Source of the DNA: Cinnamomum chago
Lineage: Eukaryota > Streptophyta > Magnoliopsida > Laurales > Lauraceae
NCBI GenBank assembly: GCA_038049695.1
Contig: CP142456.1
Span: 66,739,922-66,803,921 of the forward strand
DNA: 64,000 bases
Reading direction: 5' to 3'
This document shows, one piece after another, positions 34,530-46,303 of this stretch. The notes beneath the pieces are model-generated. The model had not been told where the DNA came from. It did no database searches and worked only from the letters and a program-made list of their open reading frames with translations. Numbering within the stretch: the first letter of the stretch is position 1; each line of letters begins with the position of its first letter. The translations under genes and the position numbers were made by a program.

Positions 34530-37186
34530 GCTAAACTTATTATATATGAAGCGAAGTAGTTTCAAATTGAAATCAGTTCCAATTGATTTTGACTCATCCA
34601 ATTTACCAATTTAATTTAGTTTGACCCTAGCAAACAAGTCGGAAAAATTAATTGTGCTGAGACTTGAACTCAGGACAATATGTATTTCAAAGGAGCGACC
34701 CTACTACTACACCATAGAGCATCTTTTTGTTAATAGTTATCAACAAAAACTTAAAATTAGTTAATGAGAAAGGGACTCGACCCCCCTGTGAAATATTGAC
34801 CGTAAGTTAGAATTTATCTATATTGACCCTATAGATACTGTTGTTTTTATTTTCATACTTATGTATTGTACTTAAGCATAGATGATCAAACTTTTGAAAT
34901 AACTATTTTATATGATTTCATATATAGTCATTAATTTTCTATGACAACTATTTTACAATAAAACTAAACTCAAATAAATATATAATATATCGAATTGATA
35001 AAAAAAAAAGTTTCATAATTAATAAGAAAATGACAATATTATTGAAAAAGAAAAACTCGCGACAACAACGTGGAGCTAAAGAGGAGGCGGGAAACTTTCC
35101 ATGTAACTCATGTGCTACCATTCACGCTTGCCTAGGGAGAAATGGTAGAGGCTGGTTTTTTTTCTTTTTTGTGTGTGTGGCTTTAACTTTTATAAATCGT
35201 GATGTAAATAGAGTGGAACACTACGATAGACCCCAACTATTAAAAATCCCAATCATTAAGGCAAACATCCTTGCTATTTATGGGATACCTCAAATCCTCA
35301 CCTCATTCTGGGTTATATAAAAAAAATACAAAATGCTGGAGCTTTACAAATATTTTTTTTTTTGTGACTTGGACTCTCCATTATGCCTTTTGTCTATTAA
35401 GAAACTCCCAATGTCATCCTATTTTTATCACGGCAATATCGTTTGAGTGTTAATGGGTCAGTGTCTATAAGTGTCACTAATCTAAGGAATTTCAAGTATT
35501 TTTGTTTCTTTTGATTATATGATTTTTTTTCTTTCTTTTTTAGAATGTGAAATGCCGATTTCTGAGTTGTCTGGTTTATTTAATCCGTAGTCTTTTTTTA
35601 TTTAATCCACTCTCGGTTCTAGGTTGTCTACTTTCTTTTTTATCTATTGATTTTGATTGTACACTTTTTTTTAAAGAATGTGGAACTAATGGTAAAAGGA
35701 ATCTCCAATAATATTGGTCCATCTTAATAAAGAATTAAGCTCATTCTTATTATCATCATTTTCTACTTTCTCCAATATAATTCTATTTCTCTATGTCAAC
35801 AAGAGAATTTTCATTTTTTCCATTCATTTACTTTTAAGTTCATTGTAGTTTTTTAGAGCAACTTCAATAAAAAAAAAAAAATTTGTTTCTTTGTGTCTCT
35901 TTTCAGTACCATCTCATGCTTCATTTGCATGCTTAGTTTAGATTAGTGTTCAACTCATTTTAAAATGTGAGTATCTTGAGACAATTGGTGCAATTATTAA
36001 ACATTTCAATTTGAGAGGTAAACCTTTTTTAATTCATTTACTTTTGAGTTCATCATATTTAATTTGAGCAATTTTAGTTATGTCATTTTAATATGATTTA
36101 TACAAAAGAATCATCATTTTAAAATTTCTATAGATTTGCAATATTTTTATGGTTTGTATTTGTATGGTTTTCATAAATTGTGAGTTTCTTTTTTTCCCCT
36201 TTTTTGTTTCAACTTTTGGGTATTGGGTTCTCCTTGGTTTTTTTTTCTTTTAAACCACTTTTTATCATGGGATTTTCTGTGAATTCTCATTTTTCTGTTA
36301 TATTTTTAAAAAAAATCTAATGCTTATCATTATGACTTATTTATTTATTTTACTTCCATTTGGTTCTTTAAGTTCCCTCTGTGAAATCTTTTTATGAATT
36401 TTTCTTAATTCTTTTGTGGCTTCAGATTTCCAGTTTTGATTATTAGATTATCATAAGTTGGTTTGGTTCTTCTAAATTTCTTTTATCATTGTATTGCCTA
36501 TGAATATTTATTTATATATATTTTTATAGCATTTTTAATAAAATTTATTTCATTTTATTTTGTATTTCTTTTATTATAATTTCTCACTTGTAGTAGGTTT
36601 TTAGTTTTTTTTATGGCTTTTCATGAATTTATGGGTTCTTTTGTCTTTGCCCTTCTGTGCTCCTTTTTTGAGGTTTTTGTTTTCCTCTCATGAGTGTTTG
36701 ATTCTTTTGAATTGCTTATGTTATTGAGTTGATTATAGATTTTCATTTCTATTTTTTATTTCTATGTGTCTTTCAATTTTCATTGGATTTTATTGATAGT
36801 TTATATTGTTTGTTTGTTTTGATTTTATTTTTTAGTTTTCTTGATCATTAATCTTCAATTTTCATAGGCCTGTGTATTTTTTTTTTTAATTATATGGTAT
36901 TCGGTATTGAATTCTTATGGACTTCTTTTATTTTTTTTCCCTCTCTCAGACTAAAAACTTTTGCATTTAATTTTAAAGAAACTTATCATTAATTTTTTTA
37001 TATATAAATTTTAATATTATGATTATATAGCACGGTTGGGCGATGCTTTGAACCGTAATAAATGGTATATTTATTTATTTTATATTTTATATTTATTTTC
37101 TCATTAATTAATATCTCATAAAATAGCTATAAATTGGATGTGTTTTTATTTCTAGGCCCGGGCTTAGTGCGGGCATGCTTTGCTAG
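34530..37186 (+). mobile_element. Non-autonomous Helitron, about 2.65 kb
   Basis: The 3' end is GGCCCGGGCTTAGTGCGGGC, ATGCTTTGCTAG then T. The probable 5' side has TATATATGAAGCG and AATTGATTTTGACTC. The first 780 bp match 43754-44660. A tRNA-like stretch in antisense (GAACTCAGGACAATATG, ACTACACCATAGAGC, 34665-34725) could be an embedded SINE relic. No Rep/helicase ORF; the plus-strand frame at 35030-35320 is not recognised. 35360-37000 is T-rich spacer. Confidence 0.6.
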
Positions 37187-38059
37187 TTAAAATTGAAATC
37201 AAAATTGGAATTCCAATTTCGCAATTGAAGTCGAAATTGACACTATCGAAATTGACGCTCAATTTCTCAATCAATTGCAAAATCGGACTCCATTTACAAA
37301 CTCCAATCCTCCGTCTTTAATATATATTAACTAGCAAAAAAAGCCCGCAATAATAATTTATACTATTAAAAAATAATTTATAATATTAATTTAAAATTAA
37401 TTGTTTAACCATAGATCTATAACCATAGATTTATAATTTATGACCATAGATCTATGCAACGTGTATCCTTATAAGTTAAAAAGAATATTTTGAGATCACA
37501 TGAGAAACCACCTTTATCTAAAAGTCTAATGTATAAATAGATGTGTTGAAGGTGTTGGACTTTATATTTAGATGACTAAAATAAAAAATTACTCCCAAAT
37601 CCTTAAAATTTCTACTTAAATTAGAATTGAAATCGAAATTGAGCTCCAATTTTGCAATCAATTGCGAAATTAGAATTTAATTTCGAAATCGATTCCTAAT
37701 CTCTCTTTAATATATATTAATGGGACTGTGATGCGTAGGACTGCCTTATCGTCAAACACTCCCCCTCTAGAGTGAGAATATCAAGAAACTTGCTTTTCAA
37801 AAAGTTGACTGATCACAGCCAAGTGCTTTAGTGAAGAGATCCCAAGATCATATAATAGTAGTGGTAGGATCGAGCGAAATTCTATTTTTGCAGATGAACA
37901 AGAGACAGTAAATTATTTCTGGCTCTTCCAAGAAATGTGGCTCTCTCCAAGAAAAGTAATATAATAACTAATAGAATTTTTACAAGTCCACCAACTGCTT
38001 GGGTAATGAATATTTCTTTTTACCCAGTATAAAAAAATAGGGGAACCCCATCAAATAGA
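37187..38059. other. Repeat-rich spacer
   Basis: It carries two copies of the AATTGAAATCGAAATTG / CAATTGCGAAAT repeat family (37190-37330 and 37620-37720), each ending in TTTAATATATATTAA, and a degenerate CTAGCAAAAAAAGCCCGC near 37335. No gene seen. Confidence 0.5.
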
Positions 38060-38247
38060 AGTCATAGAAAGTAAAAAATAATACACATTAGGTTCAAAAC
38101 TCCTGATTTAAACTAGAAACAGAAGTCATAGCAAGTCAAAAATTAATACACATTAGGTTTAGAACTCCTGATTTGAACTAGATACAGAAGTCATAGCAAG
38201 TCAAAAATTAATACACGGTAGGTTTAGAACTCTTGATTTGAACTAGA
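38060..38247. repeat. Tandem repeat, 3 units of about 61 bp
   Basis: Units share GAAGTCATAGCAAGTCAAAA, ATACACATTAGGTTTAG and CTCCTGATTTGAACTAGA. The first copy is the most diverged. Confidence 0.85.
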
Positions 38248-39034
38248 TGACCTGATCTGACATCCTTTAATGCAACTCTCTCCTAATCCTTTTATGCAAG
38301 GTGTTGATGTCTTATGTGGGAAAAAGGGCCTTATTTGGTAGAGCATGCAAGTGGATGGTCTGTTTTTGCCGAAATTATTTCACTAACCTTTCTCCAATAA
38401 TAATGATTTGATATAAGAGAAAAAGTTTGATGGTCACTTGTTCACCTCTAACCTTTACCTACCCATGACCCTAGTCCACACCTAATATGCAAACACCTTA
38501 CTTTTCTTTTCTTTTTTTTTTCTTTTTTTAAGATGATGAAAACACCTTTGTCATGAGATTTTCGAGAAAGTAACATGCTATTAGAAGTGATTAATCTAAA
38601 TCCTTATCTATTTTTAACTATCCATTGATCTACTAGTTTAGATTCCTTCTAGAAATTAAAGTTGAATAAATTACAAACATCGAGTCTGGGACACTATATT
38701 AAAACAGAAAACTTAGGGGTGGTTTGTCTACACCCATTTACATATGTAAATGGTGAATATGTGTAACATTTACATATCAGTTATGTTTGTGTACAATTAT
38801 TTATACATTTTACTTGTAAATCAGATGTGTAAATGGTGTGAAAATGAACCCATTTTCACACCAAAATTTGATCACATGTTGAGGTGGGAAATAGAGGATA
38901 CCAAAACACATACCTTTCAAAGAATACCCGTTGGATGCCGAGGGTTTGGTGTTGGGGCATTTCTGTAAAAGACGTTATAGGTTCGAAACCCCCTCCAACA
39001 CATTAGAAAAATAATAATAAAAGAGGTCTAAAAA

Positions 39035-39335
39035 AGATGATTTTAAGGGACAAAATCTGTAAGACAAAAAAAAACATATTAGAAAATGAAAGTAGCTCCA
39101 ATGATTTTAAGAGACAAAATCTGTAAGACAAAAAAACTATTAGAAAATAAAAGTGTCTCCAATGATGTTATGGGACAAAATCTTTAAGACAAAAAAACAT
39201 ATTAGAAAATGAAAGTGTCTCCAATGATTTTAAGAGACAAAATCTTTAAGACAAAAAAACATATTAGAAAATGAAAGTGACTCCAATGATTTTAAGAGAC
39301 AAAATCTGTAAGACAAAAAACATATTGATAGTAAG
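39035..39335. repeat. Tandem array of about 62 bp units inside the element
   Basis: Five units with GATTTTAAGAGACAAAATCT, GTAAGACAAAAAAAC and ATATTAGAAAATGAAAGT, the copies differing by a few bases. Confidence 0.9.
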
Positions 39336-39494
39336 AATCTTAAAGGGCAATCTATAAGATAAATCTCTCAATGATTTTTCTATATAAACTTTGAACTAGT
39401 TAATTACCTTATTATTTCAGTTTTCTTCCAATATCTCAATGATTTTTCTAAACTTATTTATTATCGCAATGCTTTAAAAATCTTTAAACATGTA

Positions 39495-39650
39495 TATATG
39501 AATGGAAGAGAGAAGGAAGAATGTATTTTATATAACATTATGGGATCATTCAAAAATCATGTATAAATGCAATATGAATGGAAGAGAGGAGGAAGAATGT
39601 ATTTTATATAGCATTATGGTATCATTCAAAAATCACGTATAAATGTAATT
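39495..39650. repeat. Tandem duplication of about 80 bp
   Basis: ATGAATGGAAGAGAGAAGGA, AGAATGTATTTTATATA and CATTCAAAAATCA occur twice in tandem with few differences. Confidence 0.85.
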
Positions 39651-40918
39651 TCACCTAACCATAACAAAATTGTGACACTTTTAATATGATTGAACTTAGC
39701 CACAAAATACTAATCTTAAGAACTTTCTATAATTGACTAATATTAGCATAAAGCCTATGAGATGCATAGGTTAAGTTTAATGCAAATTCGTGAATAAGGA
39801 ATTAATATCAATATTGAATTAAATATTAATTAATAAAAATATTAATAATAATGCTATTTGCTTAACCATCAAAATATTGCTTAACCAAACATGTTGGAAT
39901 GCATTTTTGTGAAGGTGATCATTGATAGAAATGTATAATTTTTAAAAGTGTATTTCATGTACGTTGAAAGACATTTCCTTTTAAAGGATCTAAAATGCAA
40001 ATGAAAGCTTTGATATAAAATGGACCTTTTTTTCTCCTTTTCAAATCATTATAGTAGAATTTAATTTAATGAATAATAAGTATCATTTACAAAATCATCT
40101 AATATATTTACACATATAATTGAAACAAACATGTTAAAATGAATCACATATATAAATGATGCGAAAATGGTGTTATTAGATCGACAAACGTTGTAAAAAA
40201 AATACATGCGTAAACGTTACATACTTAAAATTTGAATATCTATCATTTACATGTGTAAATTGTATTTACATATCCCATGCATAAAAGACAAACGACCCTT
40301 AATGAGTACAAATTGATATTAAAACTTTGCATCAAAACCAGGGGTGGACGCATGAAATTTTTCTTGGAGGGGCCACTGTAAAATAAGAAAAAATCTTGGA
40401 GGAGCCATCATGATGGTTTTGACCCGTGGACCCAGGACTGAGCATTTACCTCAACTTTGACAATCCCTCCTAAAAATCGGGTTTTTTTTTCCATATCATT
40501 CTCTATATAAACCCGGACCCGTCCCATATATGGAGCCGATTCCCGTTCCTTCTTCTGATTAACTTCGGAACCCCACTCCCTTGTAGCAAGTCTCTTTCTT
40601 CAGTGTCAGCTGGTTGTGTTTGTTTGAACATGGTGAGAAGAGGTGGTCCCAACTTTGCTGGAACATCCGCCACCCTACCCTATTTGCATCTCTACTGCAG
40701 TACCCAAAGGACGAATATTGTATATGTCCCAGGAGAACATTCATTTGCTTGGAGGCCTATATCCATTAACAACGCATATATCCTCTTCAAAGACTATATT
40801 ATGAAGGCGAAGCTGATCTGTAAGAACCACATCAATACCTTAAGCAAATGCTGCAAATCATATATTTTTCCTTATACTACGTAGACCAACAGTAGCTGAC
40901 CTACATTACTTGCAACTA

Positions 40919-41010
40919 CGCATCCAACCCAGCATAGTTGGCAGCATTATCGACTGAGCCATCACAATTTAATTTGATAAATCCAGGAGGTGGTGGAACC
41001 CACATTTCAA
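40919..41010 (-). pseudogene. RNase H-domain fragment, LINE-type
   Basis: The minus strand encodes WVPPPPGFIKLNCDGSVDNA, the start of the RNase H-like domain found at the C-terminus of plant LINE polyproteins (W-PP--G-IKLN-DGS). Sequence upstream (41010-41250) is interrupted by stops. It is a decayed fragment. Confidence 0.6.
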
Positions 41011-41309
41011 TTGTCCTAATATATGTTACACATCCTGCTAGTGTGATTGAGATGTGCCATTGGTTCAACAAGTTAAGGTTTTGGCATGTATCAAGGGAGA
41101 AGATTGGAAAAGATATAATTAAGAGACTTCCATAGGTACCAAAGAATGATTAAACCAATCATGCAATTGGACCAGTCAAATATAAGTAGTATAATCCCTC
41201 CAATCTAATTTGGCAAAATCACAATGTAGGAAAAGATGGTATGTAGTTTCAGGCCACCTTGCAGTAGTCATCATTTGAAGAACCAGGGATTTATAAAGGG
41301 CCTTAATAG

Positions 41310-41584
41310 TGAACAAACAGAAGACATGGTAGAAATGCAAGACAGAGGAGTTAGATCTGAAAACTGTTTCTTCTCATTTCATTTCTACAAAACTCTTACA
41401 GAAGACCAGGCCTCCACTTATATACAGATATACAGAGATTAATTATAGCTATGTAACTAATCATGGATTAGTTACACTTACAACTAACTTGACTCAATGA
41501 GTCTAAGATCAACACACTCTAGCCTAACTCAGTCAGCTTCAGTTGTGGCTTGTCAACACAGACCAGCTGGTTCCATCCCCAACA
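41310..41584 (-). mobile_element. Copia-type LTR remnant (minus orientation)
   Basis: The reverse complement starts TGTTGGGGATGGAACC and holds CTGTATATAAGTGGAGGCC (promoter-like) and GAAATGAAATGAGAAG, an arrangement typical of Ty1/copia LTRs. The 3' limit (TTTGTTCA) and target duplication are unproven; no pol sequence adjoins it. Confidence 0.5.
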
Positions 41585-42119
41585 TAGCACATCCTGTTCC
41601 CTTATTAGGGGTAACTGCATGCATAATTTTAGAGACAATGTGAGGGTCCCAATGTGGGGGGTTGTAAGGGTGAAGTCATTTACAAAGTTTGGCTGATGTA
41701 AGAGTGAATGGTTGGGCTCTGCAAATGGTTAGGTATGCTAGTAAAAAAAAATAAAAAAAGTTATTTGATGACACTGAGCATTTATCTTTTCTTCCATATA
41801 AAAATTGTCTCCCAATTTCACACTCATCTATTGGAAATTGATGGTTGGATTAAAGTTGGATTGTCCATACGATTACCAGAAAGCCCATACAATGCATAAA
41901 AAAAGCCGGTTTGGCCCGGTCTGATTGACTGCACTTGCTGGCTTCAGCCTGAATTTCACTACATATGTCTGGCTTGTGCCAGATATGGGGCTTGTGTTTC
42001 TAAAGTCAGGCCGGGCCTTGATAGAAGGACTCAGCCCTGCCTAGGCCAAACAACCCAAACGTCCGCTTTTATTCCCATGGGTGAAATTTTTGCACTATAA
42101 AAAAAATATCATTTAAATA

Positions 42120-42385
42120 TAATGAAAAAACCAAAAGCTCTGCCCTCCCTCTATCTATCCAAGGGATGGAAGGGCAGAAGCCTTTGGTGTCCCTTCCCGG
42201 CAAGAATTTGGGCTTCACAATCACTAGCCAATATTTCTCTAATACCTTTCTTCGTTCATGGTTCAATATTCTGGTGTCCTTGGAGTAGAGGAACCACACC
42301 AATCCATCCCGGAACTTGGTAGTTAAACTCTACTTGAGTGACGATACTGTAGGGGAGGTCCTGCGGAAAAATAGCTCGACGCCAC
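42120..42385 (+). other. Nuclear plastid DNA (NUPT): 4.5S-5S rRNA spacer plus 5S rRNA
   Basis: From ATGAAAAAACCAAAAGCTCT onward the sequence follows the plastid rRNA operon spacer (AAGGGATGGAAGGGCAGAAG, CACAATCACTAGCCAATATT) into the 5S gene. Beyond 42385 (CCACCATTTTTTC) plastid similarity stops. Several substitutions relative to plastid sequence as I know it indicate an older transfer. Confidence 0.88.
42267..42385 (+). rRNA. rrn5: Plastid-derived 5S rRNA copy, presumably non-functional
   Basis: It starts TATTCTGGTGTCC and holds the plastid 5S core: GAGGAACCACACCAATCCAT, TGACGATACTGTAGGGGAGG and TCCTGCGGAAAAATAGCTCG. Differences from the plastid form include an extra G in CCCGGAACTTGG and changes near CTTGAGTGACG. 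It lies in nuclear repeat sequence without its operon, so it should not make plastid rRNA. Confidence 0.88.
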
Positions 42386-42827
42386 CATTTTTTCTTCTTA
42401 GTAAGACTGTATATCTGTAAGCTCCAGATAGCAGCAAAGAGGACTTTCAAACTGTTCTTTGGCCTTCTGCGGTGGATATTCAAGACTCAAGTCCGTGAAA
42501 GTAGCGCTTAGGCTCAGGCCCAGAATCAAATTATAAATGGGTCCAAAAGACCCAAACCAATTTTTTGAGTGGAACCAATTGAGTACTACTTTTTCAGCTA
42601 TAGGTGGGCTTTAAGTTTGGAGGTTGGAGACCAAGTCTTAGGTTTTTTTTTTTTTTTTTTCAACTGGCCAATCCATGTCAGATGGGTTGTACCCTATGCA
42701 AATGATCAGTTCCCCTAGTATATACAACTATTTATATCATTCTTAGTAAGGTTTCCACATTAAAAAAAAATTCCAAAAAACTGAAACACAAAGTGTTTCT
42801 TATAAGAGTTGCAGCAAAAGAGCAAGT

Positions 42828-43253
42828 CACTGTTTGGTAACTCTAATCTATCTAATAAGAGCTAATTAAATTAAGGTCTAAAATAAAAGGTCTAATTTTT
42901 AAGTTCAAATTTATAATTAGACTGTTTGGTAAAATTAAAAAAAAAGTTCTTATTTTATATTTGTGTGTTTGATAACTATCTAAATAAGTCGTCATCGTTG
43001 TCTTCCTTGGGATGGTCGTGCCAAGAGAAAAGTAGCAGAGAAAGAAATCGTGAAATGACTTCCCCAACTTTAGAAAAACAAGTTATGAAGAAAAAAAAAG
43101 CTTCTCAAAGCAGCTTATATTTAAGAGCTTAAAATCACTTATTTCTAAATATAAGTTCTAATTTTAAATCATGATTAGAGTTTTATCAAACACTCTAAAT
43201 TTTAATAATCTCTAAATCATTTAATAAGTGCTTATTTTTAGAGTTACCAAACA
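42828..43253. mobile_element. MITE-like element with 18 bp inverted ends
   Basis: CTGTTTGGTAACTCTAA at the left and TTAGAGTTACCAAACAG at the right are perfect inverted repeats about 400 bp apart. The interior is AT-rich and non-coding. The target duplication is unclear (CAAG on both sides is possible), so the superfamily is not assigned. Confidence 0.65.
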
Positions 43254-43753
43254 GGACCCAAGTGTCCCTAAAATGAGGGAGTAGGGGGTATTTATAGGTT
43301 TCTATACTCTATAGCTTCCACATGGCCAAAAAGATGAAAAAAATGAGCATTTGATGAGTAACAGATATTGGGCTTGTGAAGGGTGTACGCTTCTCTCGCC
43401 AAGGTCTGGGTGCGGGAATGCATAACCTCACTCGTATGACGTATCCCCTTTTTTTCTAACTTTGTTTTTACAGCTGAAACTTCAAATGACTGTAAGTACA
43501 CCAATGCATAAGCATGATAAAAATAAAACAAAAGAAGAAATAGTAACAATTGTAACAACAGGAGTCAACATTCTAACGAAAAAATAAGTTTTATGAATAT
43601 GTCATAAATAAAGTCAAACTCAAGTTAATGATAAAAAATTGTTATAATCCCATTGGCATGGGTATCCCCTTCGTCTAACTATGCATGTAAGTTATTTTCT
43701 TTTATTTTTATTTTTTTTACCAAAGCTCCTTTGAAAAGTCAAAATTGAAGGAA

Positions 43754-44660
43754 TTCAATTTATATATATGAAGCGTCCAATTGATTTTGACCAATTTAAT
43801 TTAGTTTGACCCTAGCAAACGGGTCGGATTGGGGTAATTTAGGTAGGGTCAGAGATGAAGCACACATTTTAGACCCAACATGACCCGTATATTTTTAATG
43901 ACATCATAAAAATTAATTTGGCTTGTGCTGAAACTCGAACTCAAGACAACATAGATTTCCAAGGAACAACTCTACCATTACACGACAAAACATCTTTTTT
44001 CTAATAGTTATCAATAAAATCTTAAAATTAGTTAACGAGAAAGGGACCCGCGCCCCCACTTTGGAATATTGACCTTGAGTTGGAATTTATCTACGAGGTA
44101 TTTATAAAAATAACTATATTTTTATAATATTGACTCTTATAAATACTGTTGTTATTATTTTCATACTTATGCATTGTACTTTAAGCATAAATGATCAAAC
44201 TTTTGAAATAACTATTTTATATGATTTCCTATATAGTCATTAATTTTCTATGACAACCATTTTACAATAAAACTAAACTCAAATGTATATATAATATATG
44301 AATTAATTAACAAAAATAATAAGTTTTATAGTTAATAAGAAAATGAAAATATTATTGAAAAAAAAAAGTCACGACAACAACGTGGAGCTAAAGGGGAGGC
44401 GGGAAACTTTCCATGTAACTCATGTGTTACAATGCACGCTTGCCGAGGGAGAAAGGGTGAATCCGTTTTTTTCTTTTTTCTTTTTTGTGCGTGTGGCTTT
44501 AAATTTTAGAAATCGTGATGTAAATGGAATGGAACACTACGATAGACCCCATCTATTAAAAATCACAATCATTAAGGCAAACATCATTGCTATTTATGAG
44601 ATACCTCAAATTCTCACCTCATGCTGGGTTATTTCCACGGTCAAATTCATTCTTTGATAA
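43754..44660 (+). mobile_element. Helitron 5' part related to 34530-35320
   Basis: TATATATATGAAGCG and AATTGATTTTGACC start a region parallel to 34530-35320, including GTGGAGCTAAAGGGGAGGCG, CTTTCCATGTAACTCATGTG and the antisense tRNA-like stretch near 43930-43990. No CTAG terminus was found downstream, so the 3' part is lost or unrecognised. Confidence 0.5.
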
Positions 44661-46258
44661 AAAAAAATAAAAAATACTGGAGTTTTCCTTTTTTTTTTTT
44701 TTTTTTGTGTGATTCAGACTCTCCCCACGTCAAGACATAGGGCTCTTTTCCTCTTCATCTCTCCCTCATATCTCCTTCCAACCAAACTCTCCTACTACAT
44801 TCTAGCAATTTATGCTTCTCCTTCTTCTTGTATCCAATGGCCTTTTTTTAACCGTATGTTATTTGTACTCTCTCACCATCTACATCCCCATTGTATTATT
44901 GCTCATGGCAACTTCCACAGCGGCATAACAACCATACAACATTCTATAAGGTGGTGTGTTACATTTCATTTCTGTGATATTTTTCTTGTGGGTTGTGATA
45001 GTATTTTTCAAATATATTTTGATTATTTTTTATTTTGCTATTTGTCCATTCTCAAGTCATTCATTTATGTATACGGTTACACCATTAGGATGCCAACAAT
45101 TCATTAGATAAAGTGGGGGAGGGGAAGGTTCTAATTAATTCTAATTAAATTTTATTTTTATTCCCTCTTATAGTCCATACATATCTTTTTTCAGTAGTTT
45201 TACCTATATATGTTGCTTCAATCAATAAAAGACTTGCACATGATAATGATAGTTTGATGAACAAGATATACTCTTAAATAACTGTTTCATCTAATTCAGC
45301 TTTGGTCATACTACCATAAAATATTTTTGACTCCTTGTCTCACATGGATAAAATTTTTGATGTATTACATTAGAAAAATCAAAATAACTCTGATTGGTTT
45401 TGTTGTTACTATTTTTCTCCCTCCCTTCCCTGAGGTTTTTGAAAGAGGTAAGAGCAAAAGGCCCCTCTTTTCCTTTTATAAAATATTGTGTTCACACTAA
45501 AAGGACGGTTTAACACTCTCCCACAAACTTGGCGGCCACGGATAGACAAGTTTGGAGCTGAAAGCGATGCTTGTGAAGGCCCTTTATTAGTAAATAAATC
45601 AGTATGCTGATCAAGAGAGGGCACAAATTAAGTTTTCATAATCTTTGGTGGTTACTTCACTTTTAATTTGTTCAATTTATTTTGCACATTAAAGAGTATT
45701 TTTTGAATAATGTTGGGGGTAGAGGTGACAATGAAGAGAGATTGTAAATTCGTCAATGATTAAAATTTCGTTTCAAAATGTTCGAAACAATCAAAACTTT
45801 CAATTTTCAAAGAGACCAAATTGAATTATCGAAATCTCAATACTTCGAAGTACTTTGGAGTGTTTTCGAAGTATTTCGAATGAATCCACTAATATTTTCG
45901 AGTTGTTTCAAGATGTTCTACTATATTTTAACAAATGTTTTAAAAATGCTTTGTAAAAAAAAAAATATTTTTTATTCATTTCCACTCTGTTTTGGAAATG
46001 CTTTCAAAATAATTTCAAGACGTTTCTATTTCTTTGGTGACTAAAACAAAGCACAAAAACGATTTTTTAATCCTTGAATGTTGTGCATCTCACAACAATA
46101 ACAGCTAATAATAACATAAGTTAAACATATGTTGACTAATACACAACAACTTAAGCATTTGAGAAATGATACGAGAATCTTCTAGGTGATATATTGTAAA
46201 AACCCACATCCATACTAATATAAAAAAATATATAATTTTGAATTTGATAGTTGTCAAG

Positions 46259-46262
<4 letters not shown>
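44661..46262. other. Spacer without a supported gene
   Basis: The longest plus-strand frame (44709-45107) is Ser/Ile/Phe-rich and matches nothing known to me. The remainder is AT-rich. Confidence 0.4.

Positions 46263-46300
<38 letters not shown>
46263..46300. repeat. (AT)19 microsatellite
   Basis: Uninterrupted AT dinucleotides. Confidence 0.98.

Positions 46301-46303
<3 letters not shown>

Larger units (their letters stand above)
38716..40298. mobile_element. PIF/Harbinger-like non-autonomous element, 1583 bp
   Basis: Termini GGGGTGGTTTGTCT and AGACAAACGACCC form an inverted repeat flanked by TTA (38713-38715 and 40299-40301). Subterminal ATTTACATATGTAAATGG recurs near both ends (TTTACATGTGTAAATTG near 40247). 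Inside are two tandem arrays (39035-39335 and 39495-39650). No transposase. Confidence 0.8.

Noticed and set aside
34665-34725. Antisense tRNA-like sequence (also near 43930-43990)
   Set aside because: A and B box-like motifs are present but no complete tRNA fold; treated as a possible SINE relic within Helitrons, not a tRNA gene.
38960-39000. GGTTCGAAACCCC, resembling a tRNA B box
   Set aside because: No cloverleaf or A box at the right distance; it lies inside the 38716-40298 element.
40559-40884. Frames around a TATATAAACC stretch at about 40505, suggesting a small gene
   Set aside because: No recognised protein on either strand; it adjoins decayed LINE sequence, so a gene call is not supported.
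44709-45107. 132-codon plus-strand open frame
   Set aside because: Low-complexity Ser/Phe/Ile/Leu composition, no recognised motif, lies in AT-rich repeat sequence with no splice or promoter support.
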